Origin: Ligilactobacillus equi DSM 15833 = JCM 10991
GTDB lineage: Bacteria; Bacillota; Bacilli; Lactobacillales; Lactobacillaceae
Length of the DNA stretch: 38,252 bases
Reading direction: 5' to 3'
Assembly (NCBI RefSeq): GCF_000615765.1
Contig: NZ_BAMI01000014.1
Span: 1 to 38,252 of the forward strand
Within the stretch, counting starts at the first letter, position 1. Each line of letters opens with the position of its first letter. This document shows positions 8,281-16,595 of the stretch, in pieces. A model generated the notes under the pieces. That model searched no databases and had not been told where the DNA came from. It saw nothing but the letters and a program-made list of their open reading frames with translations. Both the position numbers and the translations under genes were made by a program.

Positions 8281-8725
8281 ACTTGGGCATCACCACCGTT
8301 TCTTCATAGACTGAACCACACACTTTCACCTTTAAATGTAGCCGAAATTGGACGGGATCATAATTTATTTGAAAATCATCAACATCATAAATCAGGGGCA
8401 TATAACCTCTTCCATTTTTCAATAACCACAGTTTCTGTCTTTGATAACGTAAAGTATAAAATTGATGGTCCTTTTGACTATAAAAATTAACTCTCCCTTG
8501 ACTTAAATCTTGATTTTGGTAAGCTAAATCGAGACCATCCCCATACAAAATGGTAGTAAATTGTTCAAAATCCATTTGGTGACTCTTTTCTTGGTGTCGC
8601 TGATTACGGGTCACTAAAGTTAATGCTCCCAAAATCAAAATCACACTAACTGCCGTAATTAGCAAGGCAGTCATAGTCTCGACCAAAGTAAAACCACTAA
8701 TTTTCTTGACAAATTTGAATACCAT
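8261..8725 (-). CDS. comGF: ComGF-like competence pseudopilin
   Basis: The 154-residue protein starts with a basic leader and the prepilin cleavage motif SGFTLVET (residues about 10-17) followed by a hydrophobic helix of about 20 residues. The remainder matches the ComGF pattern of a compact beta-rich domain (FYSQKDHQFYTLRYQRQKLWL, then GYMPLIYDVDDFQI). It is a minor pseudopilin processed by ComC. AAAGAGG precedes the ATG, which lies inside the end of comGE (29-nt overlap). Confidence 0.85.
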   Translation of the reverse strand: MVFKFVKKISGFTLVETMTALLITAVSVILILGALTLVTRNQRHQEKSHQMDFEQFTTILYGDGLDLAYQNQDLSQGRVNFYSQKDHQFYTLRYQRQKLWLLKNGRGYMPLIYDVDDFQINYDPVQFRLHLKVKVCGSVYEETVVMPKYETVEG

Positions 8726-8945
8726 GGTAATTTACCTCTTTGACCGCCCGATCATTATTTTTCAACCAAGCCTCCTTACTTAAATTAACCAATTCTTGAT
8801 AGTCATGTCCTCTCTGATCAACGTAGTTTTTCTCCGCTTGCAAATAAGCTTGATTAGAAAATAACAAGCCAATTGCCACACTTATCAACAATAAAGCAGC
8901 ACAGGTATCCCACAATAAAAATCCACTATTGTTTCTGTATAACAT
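8697..8945 (-). CDS. comGE: ComGE-like competence pseudopilin
   Basis: An 82-residue protein with leader MLYRNN and a degenerate prepilin site SGFLLWDT, in which Asp replaces the usual Glu+5, followed by a hydrophobic helix (about 14-32). Position between comGD and comGF supports ComGE. GTAGGGGG precedes the ATG. It overlaps comGD by 20 nt and comGF by 29 nt. The Asp for Glu swap is unusual but keeps the negative charge. Confidence 0.75.
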   Translation of the reverse strand: MLYRNNSGFLLWDTCAALLLISVAIGLLFSNQAYLQAEKNYVDQRGHDYQELVNLSKEAWLKNNDRAVKEVNYHGIQICQEN

Positions 8946-9369
8946 ATTTACCCCCTACTCCAATCTGTGGCACCAAAGTATAAACTTGTTTTGTGCGCAT
9001 ATTTTTTATCATTACTTTTTGCATTTTTAACCCTCCGCCCTTGCGATAAACAGCTTCAACGTTACGTGCATTTTGCAACTGTGGTGGGTAATCAAGTTTA
9101 GTAACCTTATTACTTTTTTCAAAAGTAAAAATAACCCTACTATGGTTAGAAATATGTGAAAAATCAATTTTTACTTGCTCATCATAACGATTAGCTTCAA
9201 TCATTACCATCCGCCACTGACGGTCAAACGTAATCCAAAAATTTCGCTCTTGTACCGCTTGTAAACACGCCGGTCCCCAAATTACTCCTAGCGTCAGAAC
9301 TATAGTCGAAATTACCAAAACTAAAACGCTCTCTATTAAGGTAAATGCTATTATTTTATTATTCTGCAT
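8926..9369 (-). CDS. comGD: ComGD-like competence pseudopilin
   Basis: The 147-residue protein carries the prepilin motif IAFTLIES at residues about 7-14, then a hydrophobic helix ending near LGVIWGP, and a polar domain with the ComGD-like pattern NFWITFDRQWR. It is a minor pseudopilin of the DNA-uptake machine. It overlaps the end of comGC by 11 nt, has only a weak ribosome site (CGGGTAG) and is probably translationally coupled. Confidence 0.85.
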   Translation of the reverse strand: MQNNKIIAFTLIESVLVLVISTIVLTLGVIWGPACLQAVQERNFWITFDRQWRMVMIEANRYDEQVKIDFSHISNHSRVIFTFEKSNKVTKLDYPPQLQNARNVEAVYRKGGGLKMQKVMIKNMRTKQVYTLVPQIGVGGKYVIQKQ

Positions 9370-9646
9370 GACTACCCGTTAACTTTTCCCCCTGTTCCGA
9401 AGTCAAATATTGCTCATCAACCAATTGCTTGACCGTGACATTCGTTGCAGTTGGATGTTCCTCTTCATAAAGTTGCTTTTGCGTACTAAATTGTTGATTT
9501 AAAGCCTGCATATTCACCTTATTAGCATGATCTTTTTGATGACTAATATTAGGAATCACCAATAACAACAACAAACTAATAATAAATAGGACTATTGCCA
9601 TTTCAATCAAAGTAAAAGCAGACATTTTTTTCGATATTTTTTTCAT
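9359..9646 (-). CDS. comGC: ComGC major competence pseudopilin
   Basis: This 95-residue protein has a basic leader (MKKISKKM), the cleavage motif SAFTLIEM and the long hydrophobic helix VLFIISLLLLLVIPNI typical of ComGC. After that comes the QALNQQFSTQKQLYEEEHP region and an SEQGEKL tail. Ala rather than Gly precedes the cleaved Phe. It forms the body of the pseudopilus that pulls DNA to the cell. The ATG has AGGAGGATTAC upstream, the strongest ribosome site in the operon, fitting a major pilin, and its start overlaps the comGB stop as ATGA. Confidence 0.93.
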   Translation of the reverse strand: MKKISKKMSAFTLIEMAIVLFIISLLLLLVIPNISHQKDHANKVNMQALNQQFSTQKQLYEEEHPTATNVTVKQLVDEQYLTSEQGEKLTGSHAE

Positions 9647-10707
9647 TGTAATCCTCCTAAATTGTGATACATCGGAATTAAAATTGAAGCGTAAGTTAAA
9701 ACAATAATCACCGCAATAACAACAAACAAAAGTGGCTGAATCAAATTCAAAATCCGATCCACTCTTTTTAATAAACGTTGATAAGAAAGCTCCGCAAAAA
9801 TCATTAACTGCCCACTTAAGTTTTCCTGGGTAAGTCCCTCTTGAAAAAAAAGAGCAAATTCTGGAGGAATAAACGGATACTTCTGCACGAAGCCCGCCAA
9901 TTCCTGACCGTTATTTAACCAACTTTCAAACTGCTGACCTAATTGATATAAAAGACTGTGCTGGTCGAATCGCAATAACAAGTTACAGATTTGTCGAAAG
10001 TCCATCCCACTTTTCAGCATCAGAGCTAAATTAAAAGCTAAATAATAATAACTATACTGGCAGTAAACTTTTCCCACTAAGGGTAATTGACTATACCAAA
10101 GGTGGCGGTCAAGTTTAGGTTGCTTTTTCCACCACAAATAAATTTTGACAAAATAGGCTAAAATCAGCATTACTATCAGTAAAGCAATTCCAGAAATAAG
10201 TTGATGAAATCGTTGGCTAAATAACATCTGTTGAGGTCCAATTTGTTGTAAAGCTGGTTTGACCCACAAATGGATCACAGCCAAAATAATCACTAACAAA
10301 ATCCCCAAAATTATCGGATAGAGTAACAAACCTTGTAACTTTGCTTTTTGCTCGACATTTCGTCCTAACAACTTTCCAATTTGGATGACACTTTCCTCTA
10401 AACGTCCGTGTTGCTCAGCAATTTGTAATTGATAAAAAATTACGGTTCCGACATAGGCCTTCAAACTACGACTGAGAATTTGGCCTTGACTGACATCATC
10501 GATAATCAAAATAATATCCTCTGCTTGACGCGGGAGCATCTCCTTACTGGCTAATAGTGCTTCTTGTAAAGAAAAACCAGTCTCTAGTAATTGACCCAAA
10601 AGTTGAAAAAAATCGGCTTGCTGACGGGCTGACCAACGAAACTTATCCCGCCTGATACTTTTGCCAAATTTCTCTACTAATCCAACCATTTTGATAACAT
10701 TTTGCAA
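9643..10707 (-). CDS. comGB: ComGB, type II secretion F-like membrane platform of the competence pseudopilus
   Basis: About 354 residues with two T2SSF repeats. Early motif WSARQQADFFQLLGQLLETGFSLQEAL starts domain one; the TM block LQGLLLYPIILGILLVIILAVIHLWV is near residues 140-165; domain two ends in a TM helix LLFVVIAVIIVLTYASILIPMY. ComGB anchors the pilus assembly ATPase ComGA in the membrane. I prefer the TTG start at 10707, which has GGGGGGATAATC upstream; the in-frame ATG at 10689 has no ribosome site. That start overlaps comGA by 65 nt, unusually far, so coupling is likely. Confidence 0.9.
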   Translation of the reverse strand: MQNVIKMVGLVEKFGKSIRRDKFRWSARQQADFFQLLGQLLETGFSLQEALLASKEMLPRQAEDIILIIDDVSQGQILSRSLKAYVGTVIFYQLQIAEQHGRLEESVIQIGKLLGRNVEQKAKLQGLLLYPIILGILLVIILAVIHLWVKPALQQIGPQQMLFSQRFHQLISGIALLIVMLILAYFVKIYLWWKKQPKLDRHLWYSQLPLVGKVYCQYSYYYLAFNLALMLKSGMDFRQICNLLLRFDQHSLLYQLGQQFESWLNNGQELAGFVQKYPFIPPEFALFFQEGLTQENLSGQLMIFAELSYQRLLKRVDRILNLIQPLLFVVIAVIIVLTYASILIPMYHNLGGLQ

Positions 10708-11611
10708 GATTATCCCCCCATTTTTCTGTCATAACTTTCGTTTTACCATGTGCCTTGATATCTTCCATTTTTAATTGATCAAATAAAACTTTTTGCTGAC
10801 CATCTTTAGTAGGTAACAAACGTTGATAATTAATCATCTGTAAACCTTGACGTAATAATTCAGCATCAACTCCAAGGCTACGCAATCTTTCCCAGACACC
10901 ATAAACACTTTGAGCATGCACGGTTGATAAAACTAAATGTCCACTCAAAGCTGCATTTAAAGCCACCTGAGCAGTTTTCCCATCACGAATTTCACCAATA
11001 ATAAAAATATCCGGACGGTGACGCAAAGCCAATTTCAATAATTCAGGATAACCCATTTGAGCTTTCTTATTGACCTGTAATTGTAAAAAATTAGGTTCAT
11101 ACATTTCAATTGGATCTTCAATACATAGAACATACTGCTCGCCAAACTGCTTTGCCACATGATACATGGTGGTCGTTTTTCCCGATCCCATCGGCCCCGC
11201 AAATAAAATCAAACCACGTTTTCGTGACTCTTGCTCAATTTTTGTTAATTGGTTTGGGAAGAAGTAACCACGTAAGAGTCCCTCTTCATGATACAAAACT
11301 CGAATAACCAGCGATTCCTTGCCTAAAAAATCACCTACACTGGACAAGCGACAATAGAATGTTTGATTTTGATAAAGATAATGCCAAGACCCTAATTGCG
11401 GACGACGTTTCTCACTTAAGCTCATATTGGCCTGAAATTTTAAAAAGTTGATTAGCATCTGTCCCTCAGTAAAAGAAAGACGTTTCAACTCCAAACGTTC
11501 ATTGAGTACCCGTAAAGAGACTTGGTAGTCCTGACTAGCTGGCCAAATGTAAATATCACTTGCTTTATGTAAGATGGCAGCATCCATGATGGCCTTTAAT
11601 TTTGTTTGCAT
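10643..11611 (-). CDS. comGA: ComGA, competence pseudopilus assembly ATPase
   Basis: The 322-residue protein is a GspE/PilT-type secretion ATPase. It has the Walker A motif GPMGSGKTTTMY, the Asp box with CIEDPIEMYEP, a Walker B-like DIFIIGEIRDGKTA, and the His box LSTVHAQSV. It lacks the tetracysteine zinc site of longer GspE proteins, as is usual for ComGA. It powers assembly of the ComGC pilus for DNA uptake. The ATG at 11611 is chosen because AGAGGGGG lies 6 nt upstream; the in-frame extension to 11674 has no ribosome site. It heads the comG operon; no recognisable competence sigma box was found upstream. Confidence 0.95.
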   Translation of the reverse strand: MQTKLKAIMDAAILHKASDIYIWPASQDYQVSLRVLNERLELKRLSFTEGQMLINFLKFQANMSLSEKRRPQLGSWHYLYQNQTFYCRLSSVGDFLGKESLVIRVLYHEEGLLRGYFFPNQLTKIEQESRKRGLILFAGPMGSGKTTTMYHVAKQFGEQYVLCIEDPIEMYEPNFLQLQVNKKAQMGYPELLKLALRHRPDIFIIGEIRDGKTAQVALNAALSGHLVLSTVHAQSVYGVWERLRSLGVDAELLRQGLQMINYQRLLPTKDGQQKVLFDQLKMEDIKAHGKTKVMTEKWGDNLAKCYQNGWISREIWQKYQAG

Positions 11612-11689
11612 AAAAAATCCCCCTCTATATATTAAATACGCAAAAAAAATTATTTTTTGACAAAAAAGTCGCAAAATTTTTGGCCATAT

Positions 11690-11719
11690 AAAAAAACGCC
11701 AGAATTTTCTTCTGACGTT
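11690..11719 (-). terminator. Terminator of the ribokinase gene
   Basis: AACGTCAGAA pairs with TTCTGGCGTT around GAAAA, then seven T residues on the minus strand, directly after the rbsK stop. Confidence 0.88.
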
Positions 11720-11727
11720 GTAGATAC

Positions 11728-12651
11728 TTATTGGTTTAATTGTGCACTAACTTCTGTAAAAGTTGGGATAGATGGAACTGCACCTAACTTTTGAACTGCT
11801 AGCGCGGAGGCTTGGTTAGCAAATAAAATTGCTTCTTCAATATTTGAAAAATCTGGTTTCAGTTGAGAACTTAGGGCTCCTAAGAAAGTATCGCCAGCTG
11901 CCGTTGTATCGACCGCTTGCACTTTGAAGGCCGGAACCAAACCTTCTTTTTGATTGGCTGTTAGGTAGTAAGCTCCCCGCGAGCCTAAAGTAATAATCAC
12001 ATTTTTTACCCCTTTAGCTTGAAGCTTTTTAGCAGCTTGATGTTGACTTTGAGCATCAACAACTTTAATACCGGTTAAAATTTCTGCCTCTGTTTCATTA
12101 GGAGCAATCAAATCTACATTAGCCAATAAAGTCTGGGGAGCTTCTTGGGCTGGAGCCGGATTCAAAATTGTCGTTACACCAGCTTTTTTGGCTATTTCAA
12201 ACGCCAAAGTTGCACTTTCCAATGGTGTTTCGAATTGCGTCACTAAGAAATCCGCTGCTTCAATCTTAGTTTGTGCCTGGTAGATATCATCAGTTGTAAT
12301 AGCTTGGTTCGAGCCTCCGTCAATGATAATACTATTTTCACCACTCGCTTGCAAAAGAATAAAGGCTTGCCCTGTCGCCTTATCTTCAGAAACTGAAACA
12401 TATTGCGTATCAACCTGAGCAGTAGTTAAAATTTCCTGCATAAAACGTCCATTTTCATCATTACCCACTTTACCAATGAAGCTAGTTTGTGCTCCTAACC
12501 GACTAGCTGCTACGGCTTGATTAGAACCCTTACCACCGCCAGCATTTTTTTTAGCCTCCATCGCCATCGTTTCCCCCGGCTGTGGCAACCGTTTGATTTT
12601 TAAAATTGTGTCAACATTCAAACTTCCCAATACTGTAACCTTATTTACCAT
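11728..12651 (-). CDS. rbsK: Ribokinase
   Basis: This 307-residue PfkB-family kinase phosphorylates D-ribose to ribose-5-phosphate. Motifs: VLGSLNVDTILKIKRLPQPGETM at the start, the GG-switch AGGGKGSNQAVAASRLG (about 37-53), the NPAPA substrate loop, and DTTAAGDTFLGAL near residue 250 with the catalytic Asp. The ATG has GGAGGGTCTTAG upstream. No rbsU, rbsD or rbsR lies next to it, so transport and regulation are elsewhere, or the enzyme salvages ribose from nucleosides. Monocistronic by its flanking terminators. Confidence 0.93.
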   Translation of the reverse strand: MVNKVTVLGSLNVDTILKIKRLPQPGETMAMEAKKNAGGGKGSNQAVAASRLGAQTSFIGKVGNDENGRFMQEILTTAQVDTQYVSVSEDKATGQAFILLQASGENSIIIDGGSNQAITTDDIYQAQTKIEAADFLVTQFETPLESATLAFEIAKKAGVTTILNPAPAQEAPQTLLANVDLIAPNETEAEILTGIKVVDAQSQHQAAKKLQAKGVKNVIITLGSRGAYYLTANQKEGLVPAFKVQAVDTTAAGDTFLGALSSQLKPDFSNIEEAILFANQASALAVQKLGAVPSIPTFTEVSAQLNQ

Positions 12652-12726
12652 CTAAGACCCTCCACTAATTTAACGTAAAAGCTTTTAATAACTTTAATTT
12701 TACCGTATCATACAAAATTATGCTAC

Positions 12727-12758
12727 AAAAAAGCGAGACTCTTAAGTAAGTCTCACTT
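12727..12758 (-). terminator. Terminator of the yebC gene
   Basis: AGTGAGACT pairs with AGTCTCGCT around an 8-nt loop, followed by T6 on the minus strand, shortly after the yebC stop at 12768. Confidence 0.85.
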
Positions 12759-12767
12759 AGGTTTCAA

Positions 12768-13499
12768 TTAATCTTCATCTGGGAAATCTGCTGAAGTGAA
12801 AACTTCAGAAACATCATCGTCTTCTTCCAAACGATCAATCAAACGTTGTAATTGTTCTACCTTGTCAGCAGGAACTGGCACTGTATTTTGTGGTACCATG
12901 GTGATTTCCGCATTGTCTAAATCGTACTTAGCTTGTAAAGCATCACGCACAGCTTCGAAGTCAGCAACTTCAGTGTAAATTTCAAAGACTTCATCAGAAG
13001 TTTGTAAATCTTCCGCACCAGCTTCTAAAACATCATCTAACATTTGGTCTTCATCCACATCTAAGTCTTCACGTGCGATGGCGATGTAACCACGACGATC
13101 AAACATAAAGGAAACAGAACCTGATTCTGCCAAGTTACCACCATTACGGCTGAAAGCAGCCTTCACAGAAGAAACCGTCCGGTTACGGTTGTCAGTTAAA
13201 GTGTGAACCAAGATGGCTACCCCAGCTGGACCATATCCTTCGTAAGTGATTTCTTCGTAATTAGCACCGCCTGCACCTGTGGCCTTATCTAAGGCACGTT
13301 TAATGTTGTCCTTAGGCATGTTAGCTGCACGAGCTTTATCCATCATTAACCGCAATTGTGGATTGGAGTCTGGGTCAGGACCACCACTCTTTGCAGCCAT
13401 GTAAATGTCTCGTGATAATTTTTGGAAAATTTTTCCGCGTTTTGCATCTTGAGCGTTCTTACGCCCTTGAATGTTATGCCATTTTGAATGTCCTGACAT
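12768..13499 (-). CDS. YebC/TACO1 family translation or transcription regulator
   Basis: A 243-residue cytoplasmic protein with the YebC signature [25 protein letters not shown] at the N-terminus, [15 protein letters not shown] in the middle, [21 protein letters not shown] and the acidic tail ending [10 protein letters not shown]. The family has been described both as DNA-binding regulators and as translation factors relieving proline-stretch stalling. The start at 13499 is chosen because the family begins [10 protein letters not shown]; the longer in-frame extension is not conserved. AAAGAGGTATTTATC lies upstream. Confidence 0.95.
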   Translation of the reverse strand: MSGHSKWHNIQGRKNAQDAKRGKIFQKLSRDIYMAAKSGGPDPDSNPQLRLMMDKARAANMPKDNIKRALDKATGAGGANYEEITYEGYGPAGVAILVHTLTDNRNRTVSSVKAAFSRNGGNLAESGSVSFMFDRRGYIAIAREDLDVDEDQMLDDVLEAGAEDLQTSDEVFEIYTEVADFEAVRDALQAKYDLDNAEITMVPQNTVPVPADKVEQLQRLIDRLEEDDDVSEVFTSADFPDED

Positions 13500-13564
13500 G
13501 ATAAATACCTCTTTCCAATATTTCAATTCGGCAATATGCCACCTACCATCTTAGCAAACAATTA

Positions 13565-14086
13565 CTACTTTTTCAATACATGCCCGTGAGATTTTTTCCA
13601 CCAGGCGTAGAGTAAAATGGTAAGGATAATCCCGGTTAAAGCGCCACTGCCGTCTAACATCACATCTTGAAAAAGCGGGGTCCGATCTCCGGTCAGCATT
13701 TGGTGAAACTCGTCAAAAGCTGCATACCCCAAAGTCGTCAACTCTGCTACAACCATCACTAACCAAGTATCTTTAATTCGCGGCTTTAAGCCCCAGTACC
13801 AGGATAAGCCCAAAATAAAATAAGTTCCAAAATGCGCTCCTTTACGGATAATGAACTCACAAAACTTAAAATAGCCTAGATGAGCAACACTCACTTCGCT
13901 ACCCGCATAGGTAAAAGAAATCCTACTTAACAGACTTTCGAAAGGCTTATCAACTAGCCAACGTTGCAGAGTTGGAACTGAAGTTTGTTCTTGGTAAGTC
14001 TGTGAAGAAGAGTAAAATAGCAACACCATCATTATGAAAGCTAACCAAATAAAGGTGTCTGGACGTTTAAATTTTTGCATCATCAT
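13565..14086 (-). CDS. VanZ-like family membrane protein
   Basis: The 173-residue protein has about four hydrophobic segments and the VanZ core FVIRK-like FIIRKGAHFGTYFILGLSWYWGL (middle) and FDEFHQMLTGDRTPLFQDVMLDGSGALTG, whose DEFHQ and R(T/S)xxxxDVxxDxxG residues define the family. VanZ-like proteins are named after a teicoplanin-resistance accessory protein, but most are of unknown function and this context gives no sign of glycopeptide resistance. Three ATG codons in a row begin the gene; the one at 14086 follows AGGAAGG. It lies downstream of the ccpA terminator. Confidence 0.88.
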   Translation of the reverse strand: MMMQKFKRPDTFIWLAFIMMVLLFYSSSQTYQEQTSVPTLQRWLVDKPFESLLSRISFTYAGSEVSVAHLGYFKFCEFIIRKGAHFGTYFILGLSWYWGLKPRIKDTWLVMVVAELTTLGYAAFDEFHQMLTGDRTPLFQDVMLDGSGALTGIILTILLYAWWKKSHGHVLKK

Positions 14087-14100
14087 CAATTCCTTCCTAA

Positions 14101-14128
14101 GAAAAAAGCTGGGATGCCCAGCTTTTAA
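14101..14128 (-). terminator. Terminator of ccpA
   Basis: AAAAGCTGGG pairs with CCCAGCTTTT around CAT, with a following T-run on the minus strand just after the ccpA stop. Confidence 0.88.
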
Positions 14129-14131
14129 ACT

Positions 14132-15133
14132 TTATTTAGTTGAAGAACGTTTAATAAAACCATATGGTAATTCAATAGTTCTTTGTTCCACTTCTTCATC
14201 GTTCATCATCTTGGTCAAGAAGCGCATCGCTACGGCCCCAATATCGTAAAGTGGTTGCGTAATGGAGGACATTTGTGGTCGCACAATCTCTGTTAACTTG
14301 GAGTTATTACTTGTTACTACTTCAAATTCTTCTGGAATTTTAACCCCGGCATCCTTAGCTCCGTTTAAAACCCCTGCAGCTAATTCGTCATCAGATACAT
14401 AGGCAGCACTTGCTGACATAGCTTGTAAAGCAGGTGCTAACATTTCACCAGCCCGATAATTCGAATCTGTTTCAAAGACTAAGTCTACATCAAAAACTAG
14501 GTCATTTTCTTTCAAGGCTTGTTTATATCCTTCTAAACGATATTGGCCATTAATGGCATCACTCAAAGGACCAGAAACAAAGGCTACACGTTCGTTTCCG
14601 CGACGAATTAAATCACTAACCGCTTCCTTAACAGCTGCCACATAATCAATGTGGACACTTTCTAATTCATTTTCGGGATCGACTGAACCTGCTAAAACCA
14701 CTGGCGTACGAGAACGATTGATTTGTTCCCGCAATTCAGGGGTAAGGTTGTTACCCATGAAAATAATCCCGTCAACTTGCTTCGCTAATAAGGTATTTAA
14801 TACTTGCACTTCTTTTTGAGCATTACCGTCAGAGTTAGCTAAAATAATGTTGTACTTGTACATAGTAGCCACATCATCAATCCCACGAGCCAATGATGAG
14901 AAGTAAACGTTGGTAACGTCCGGAATAATCACTCCAACCGTTGTAGTCTTCTTACTTGCTAACCCACGCGCTACGGCATTAGGCCGATAATCAAGCTTAT
15001 CAATAACTTCCATAACCTTCTTGCGGGTTGCAGGCTTAACATTAGGGTTACCATTAACGACGCGGGAAACCGTTGCCATAGAAACACCCGCTTCACGTGC
15101 CACATCATAAATTGTAATTGTTTGTTTTTTCAT
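14132..15133 (-). CDS. ccpA: Catabolite control protein A
   Basis: This 333-residue LacI/GalR regulator has the N-terminal helix-turn-helix TIYDVAREAGVSMATVSRVVNG, the hinge helix YRPNAVARGLASKKTTTVGVIIPD, and a periplasmic-binding-protein-like effector domain. Divergence from pepQ and the GNPNVKPATRKKV segment identify CcpA. With seryl-phosphorylated HPr it binds cre sites and represses or activates carbon genes according to glycolytic flux. GTAAAGGAGAAAATC precedes the ATG. A candidate cre (15215-15228) lies in its upstream region, suggesting autoregulation. Three candidate cre sites occur in this window. Confidence 0.95.
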   Translation of the reverse strand: MKKQTITIYDVAREAGVSMATVSRVVNGNPNVKPATRKKVMEVIDKLDYRPNAVARGLASKKTTTVGVIIPDVTNVYFSSLARGIDDVATMYKYNIILANSDGNAQKEVQVLNTLLAKQVDGIIFMGNNLTPELREQINRSRTPVVLAGSVDPENELESVHIDYVAAVKEAVSDLIRRGNERVAFVSGPLSDAINGQYRLEGYKQALKENDLVFDVDLVFETDSNYRAGEMLAPALQAMSASAAYVSDDELAAGVLNGAKDAGVKIPEEFEVVTSNNSKLTEIVRPQMSSITQPLYDIGAVAMRFLTKMMNDEEVEQRTIELPYGFIKRSSTK

Positions 15134-15214
15134 GATTTTCTCCTTTACTTTTCTTGTTTTTTCATTTCATTTTCACCTTGAACCATATTTAATTTAGCAA
15201 AATCCGCGGAAAAA

Positions 15215-15228
15215 TGCAAGCGTTTCAA
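15215..15228. promoter_or_regulatory. Candidate cre site between ccpA and pepQ
   Basis: On the minus strand TTGAAACGCTTGCA matches the CcpA operator consensus TGNAANCGNWNNCA with one mismatch (position 2). It lies 80-95 nt upstream of the ccpA start in the divergent intergenic region, a place where cre sites occur in other lactobacilli. Confidence 0.6.
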
Positions 15229-15380
15229 AAAACTATTTTCATTTTCTTTCACTTTTAATTTTGAAAATCTTTTCTTTAAATTTTTATTTATATTTCTCTT
15301 GGTAAATTTTAATTTTCAGCTTAACTACTGCTTTTAAGTGTTATAATAAAGAAGAATTGATTAATTGAAAGGATGATTTT

Positions 15381-16484
15381 ATGTCTCACCTTAAGGCAAT
15401 CCAAACCTGGCTAAGCCAAAATAATTACGACTTAGCTTACATTAGTAATTTCAAAACTGTCGAATACCTCAGTGGTTTTGGTAGCGATCCGATTGAAAGA
15501 ACCTTGGCTCTCTTGGTTTTCCCTGACCACGAGCCTTTCTTATTTGCGCCAGCTCTCGAAGTCGAAGCTGCCAAGGCCAGTGGGTGGCCTTTCCCTGTTT
15601 ACGGCTATCTTGACCACGAAAACCCTTATGCCTTAATTAAGAATCACATCTTAGCCACCGGCATCACCCCTCAAAAATGGGCTTTAGAAAAAGATAACTT
15701 AACCCTCGATCGTTTTGAAAACTTGCGTCAACAATTTCCCCAAGCAAGTTTCAATGGCAACTTGACCCCTGTCATCGAACAAGAACGACTTTTCAAAAAT
15801 GAAGACGAATTAAAACTTTTACGCGAAGCCGGCAAGTGGGCTGATTTCGCCTTCGAAGTTGGTTTCAAGGCTCTCTCAACACAAGCTACGGAACAAGATG
15901 TGGTCGCTGAAATCGAATACGCCTTAAAAAAGAAAGGTATCTTACACATGAGTTTTGATACTATTATCCAAAGTGGAGCCAATGCCGCTGATCCTCACGG
16001 TGCCCCTAAGGCTGACCTCATCCGACCAAATGAATTAACCTTGTTTGATTTGGGAACAGTTTACCAAGGTTACGTTTCCGATGCTTCACGGACAGTGGCC
16101 TTTGGAACAATCGACGATAAACTCAAAGAAATATACCAAGTTTGTCTTGAAGCCCAATTAAAAGCTCAAGATGCTGTTAAACCTGGCATAACCGCTGCCG
16201 AATTAGATAAAATTGCACGGGATGTGATTGAAAAAGCGGGTTACGGTCAGTACTTTATTCACCGTTTAGGCCATGGGATGGGGCAAAGTGACCACGAATT
16301 TCCTTCAATTATGGAAGGTAATAACATGGAATTGCAACCGGGTATGTGTTTCTCCATTGAACCAGGTATTTACATTCCAGGTTACGCCGGCGTCCGGATT
16401 GAAGACTGTGTCTGCGTCACCGCTAATGGTAGTGAAGCTTTCACCCACTCTTCCAAGGAATTATTAACTTTACCTCTCAAATAA
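15381..16484 (+). CDS. pepQ: Xaa-Pro dipeptidase (prolidase)
   Basis: The 367-residue cytoplasmic metallopeptidase cleaves Xaa-Pro dipeptides released from imported peptides. An N-terminal creatinase-like domain (about 1-130) precedes a pita-bread M24 domain with dinuclear metal ligands in TLFDLGTVYQGYVSDASRT (two Asp), the His of IHRLGHGMGQSDHE, SIEPGIYIPG and VRIEDCVCV (two Glu). The ATG follows GAAAGGATGATTTT. An extended -10 (TGTTATAAT, about 15341-15349) lies upstream. The divergent ccpA-pepQ pair is common in lactobacilli. Confidence 0.95.
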   Translation: MSHLKAIQTWLSQNNYDLAYISNFKTVEYLSGFGSDPIERTLALLVFPDHEPFLFAPALEVEAAKASGWPFPVYGYLDHENPYALIKNHILATGITPQKWALEKDNLTLDRFENLRQQFPQASFNGNLTPVIEQERLFKNEDELKLLREAGKWADFAFEVGFKALSTQATEQDVVAEIEYALKKKGILHMSFDTIIQSGANAADPHGAPKADLIRPNELTLFDLGTVYQGYVSDASRTVAFGTIDDKLKEIYQVCLEAQLKAQDAVKPGITAAELDKIARDVIEKAGYGQYFIHRLGHGMGQSDHEFPSIMEGNNMELQPGMCFSIEPGIYIPGYAGVRIEDCVCVTANGSEAFTHSSKELLTLPLK

Positions 16485-16518
16485 TTCAGCATTAAAAAGT
16501 TATCCATAGCGATATCTA

Positions 16519-16560
16519 CAAAAAAAGACTACGAATCTTGAAATAGTTCGTAGTCTTTTT
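16519..16560. terminator. Bidirectional terminator between pepQ and oppA
   Basis: A perfect stem AAAAAGACTACGAA / TTCGTAGTCTTTTT with an 11-nt loop lies between the convergent pepQ and oppA stops and has T-runs for both strands. Confidence 0.9.
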
Positions 16561-16595
16561 GATTTATCCACAGTTCAACTGCTTTTATCTACGCT

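Noticed and set aside
11612-11690. Competence sigma-factor box before comGA
   Set aside because: No TACGAATA-like element is present; the AT-rich GCGTATTTAATA is too loose to count.
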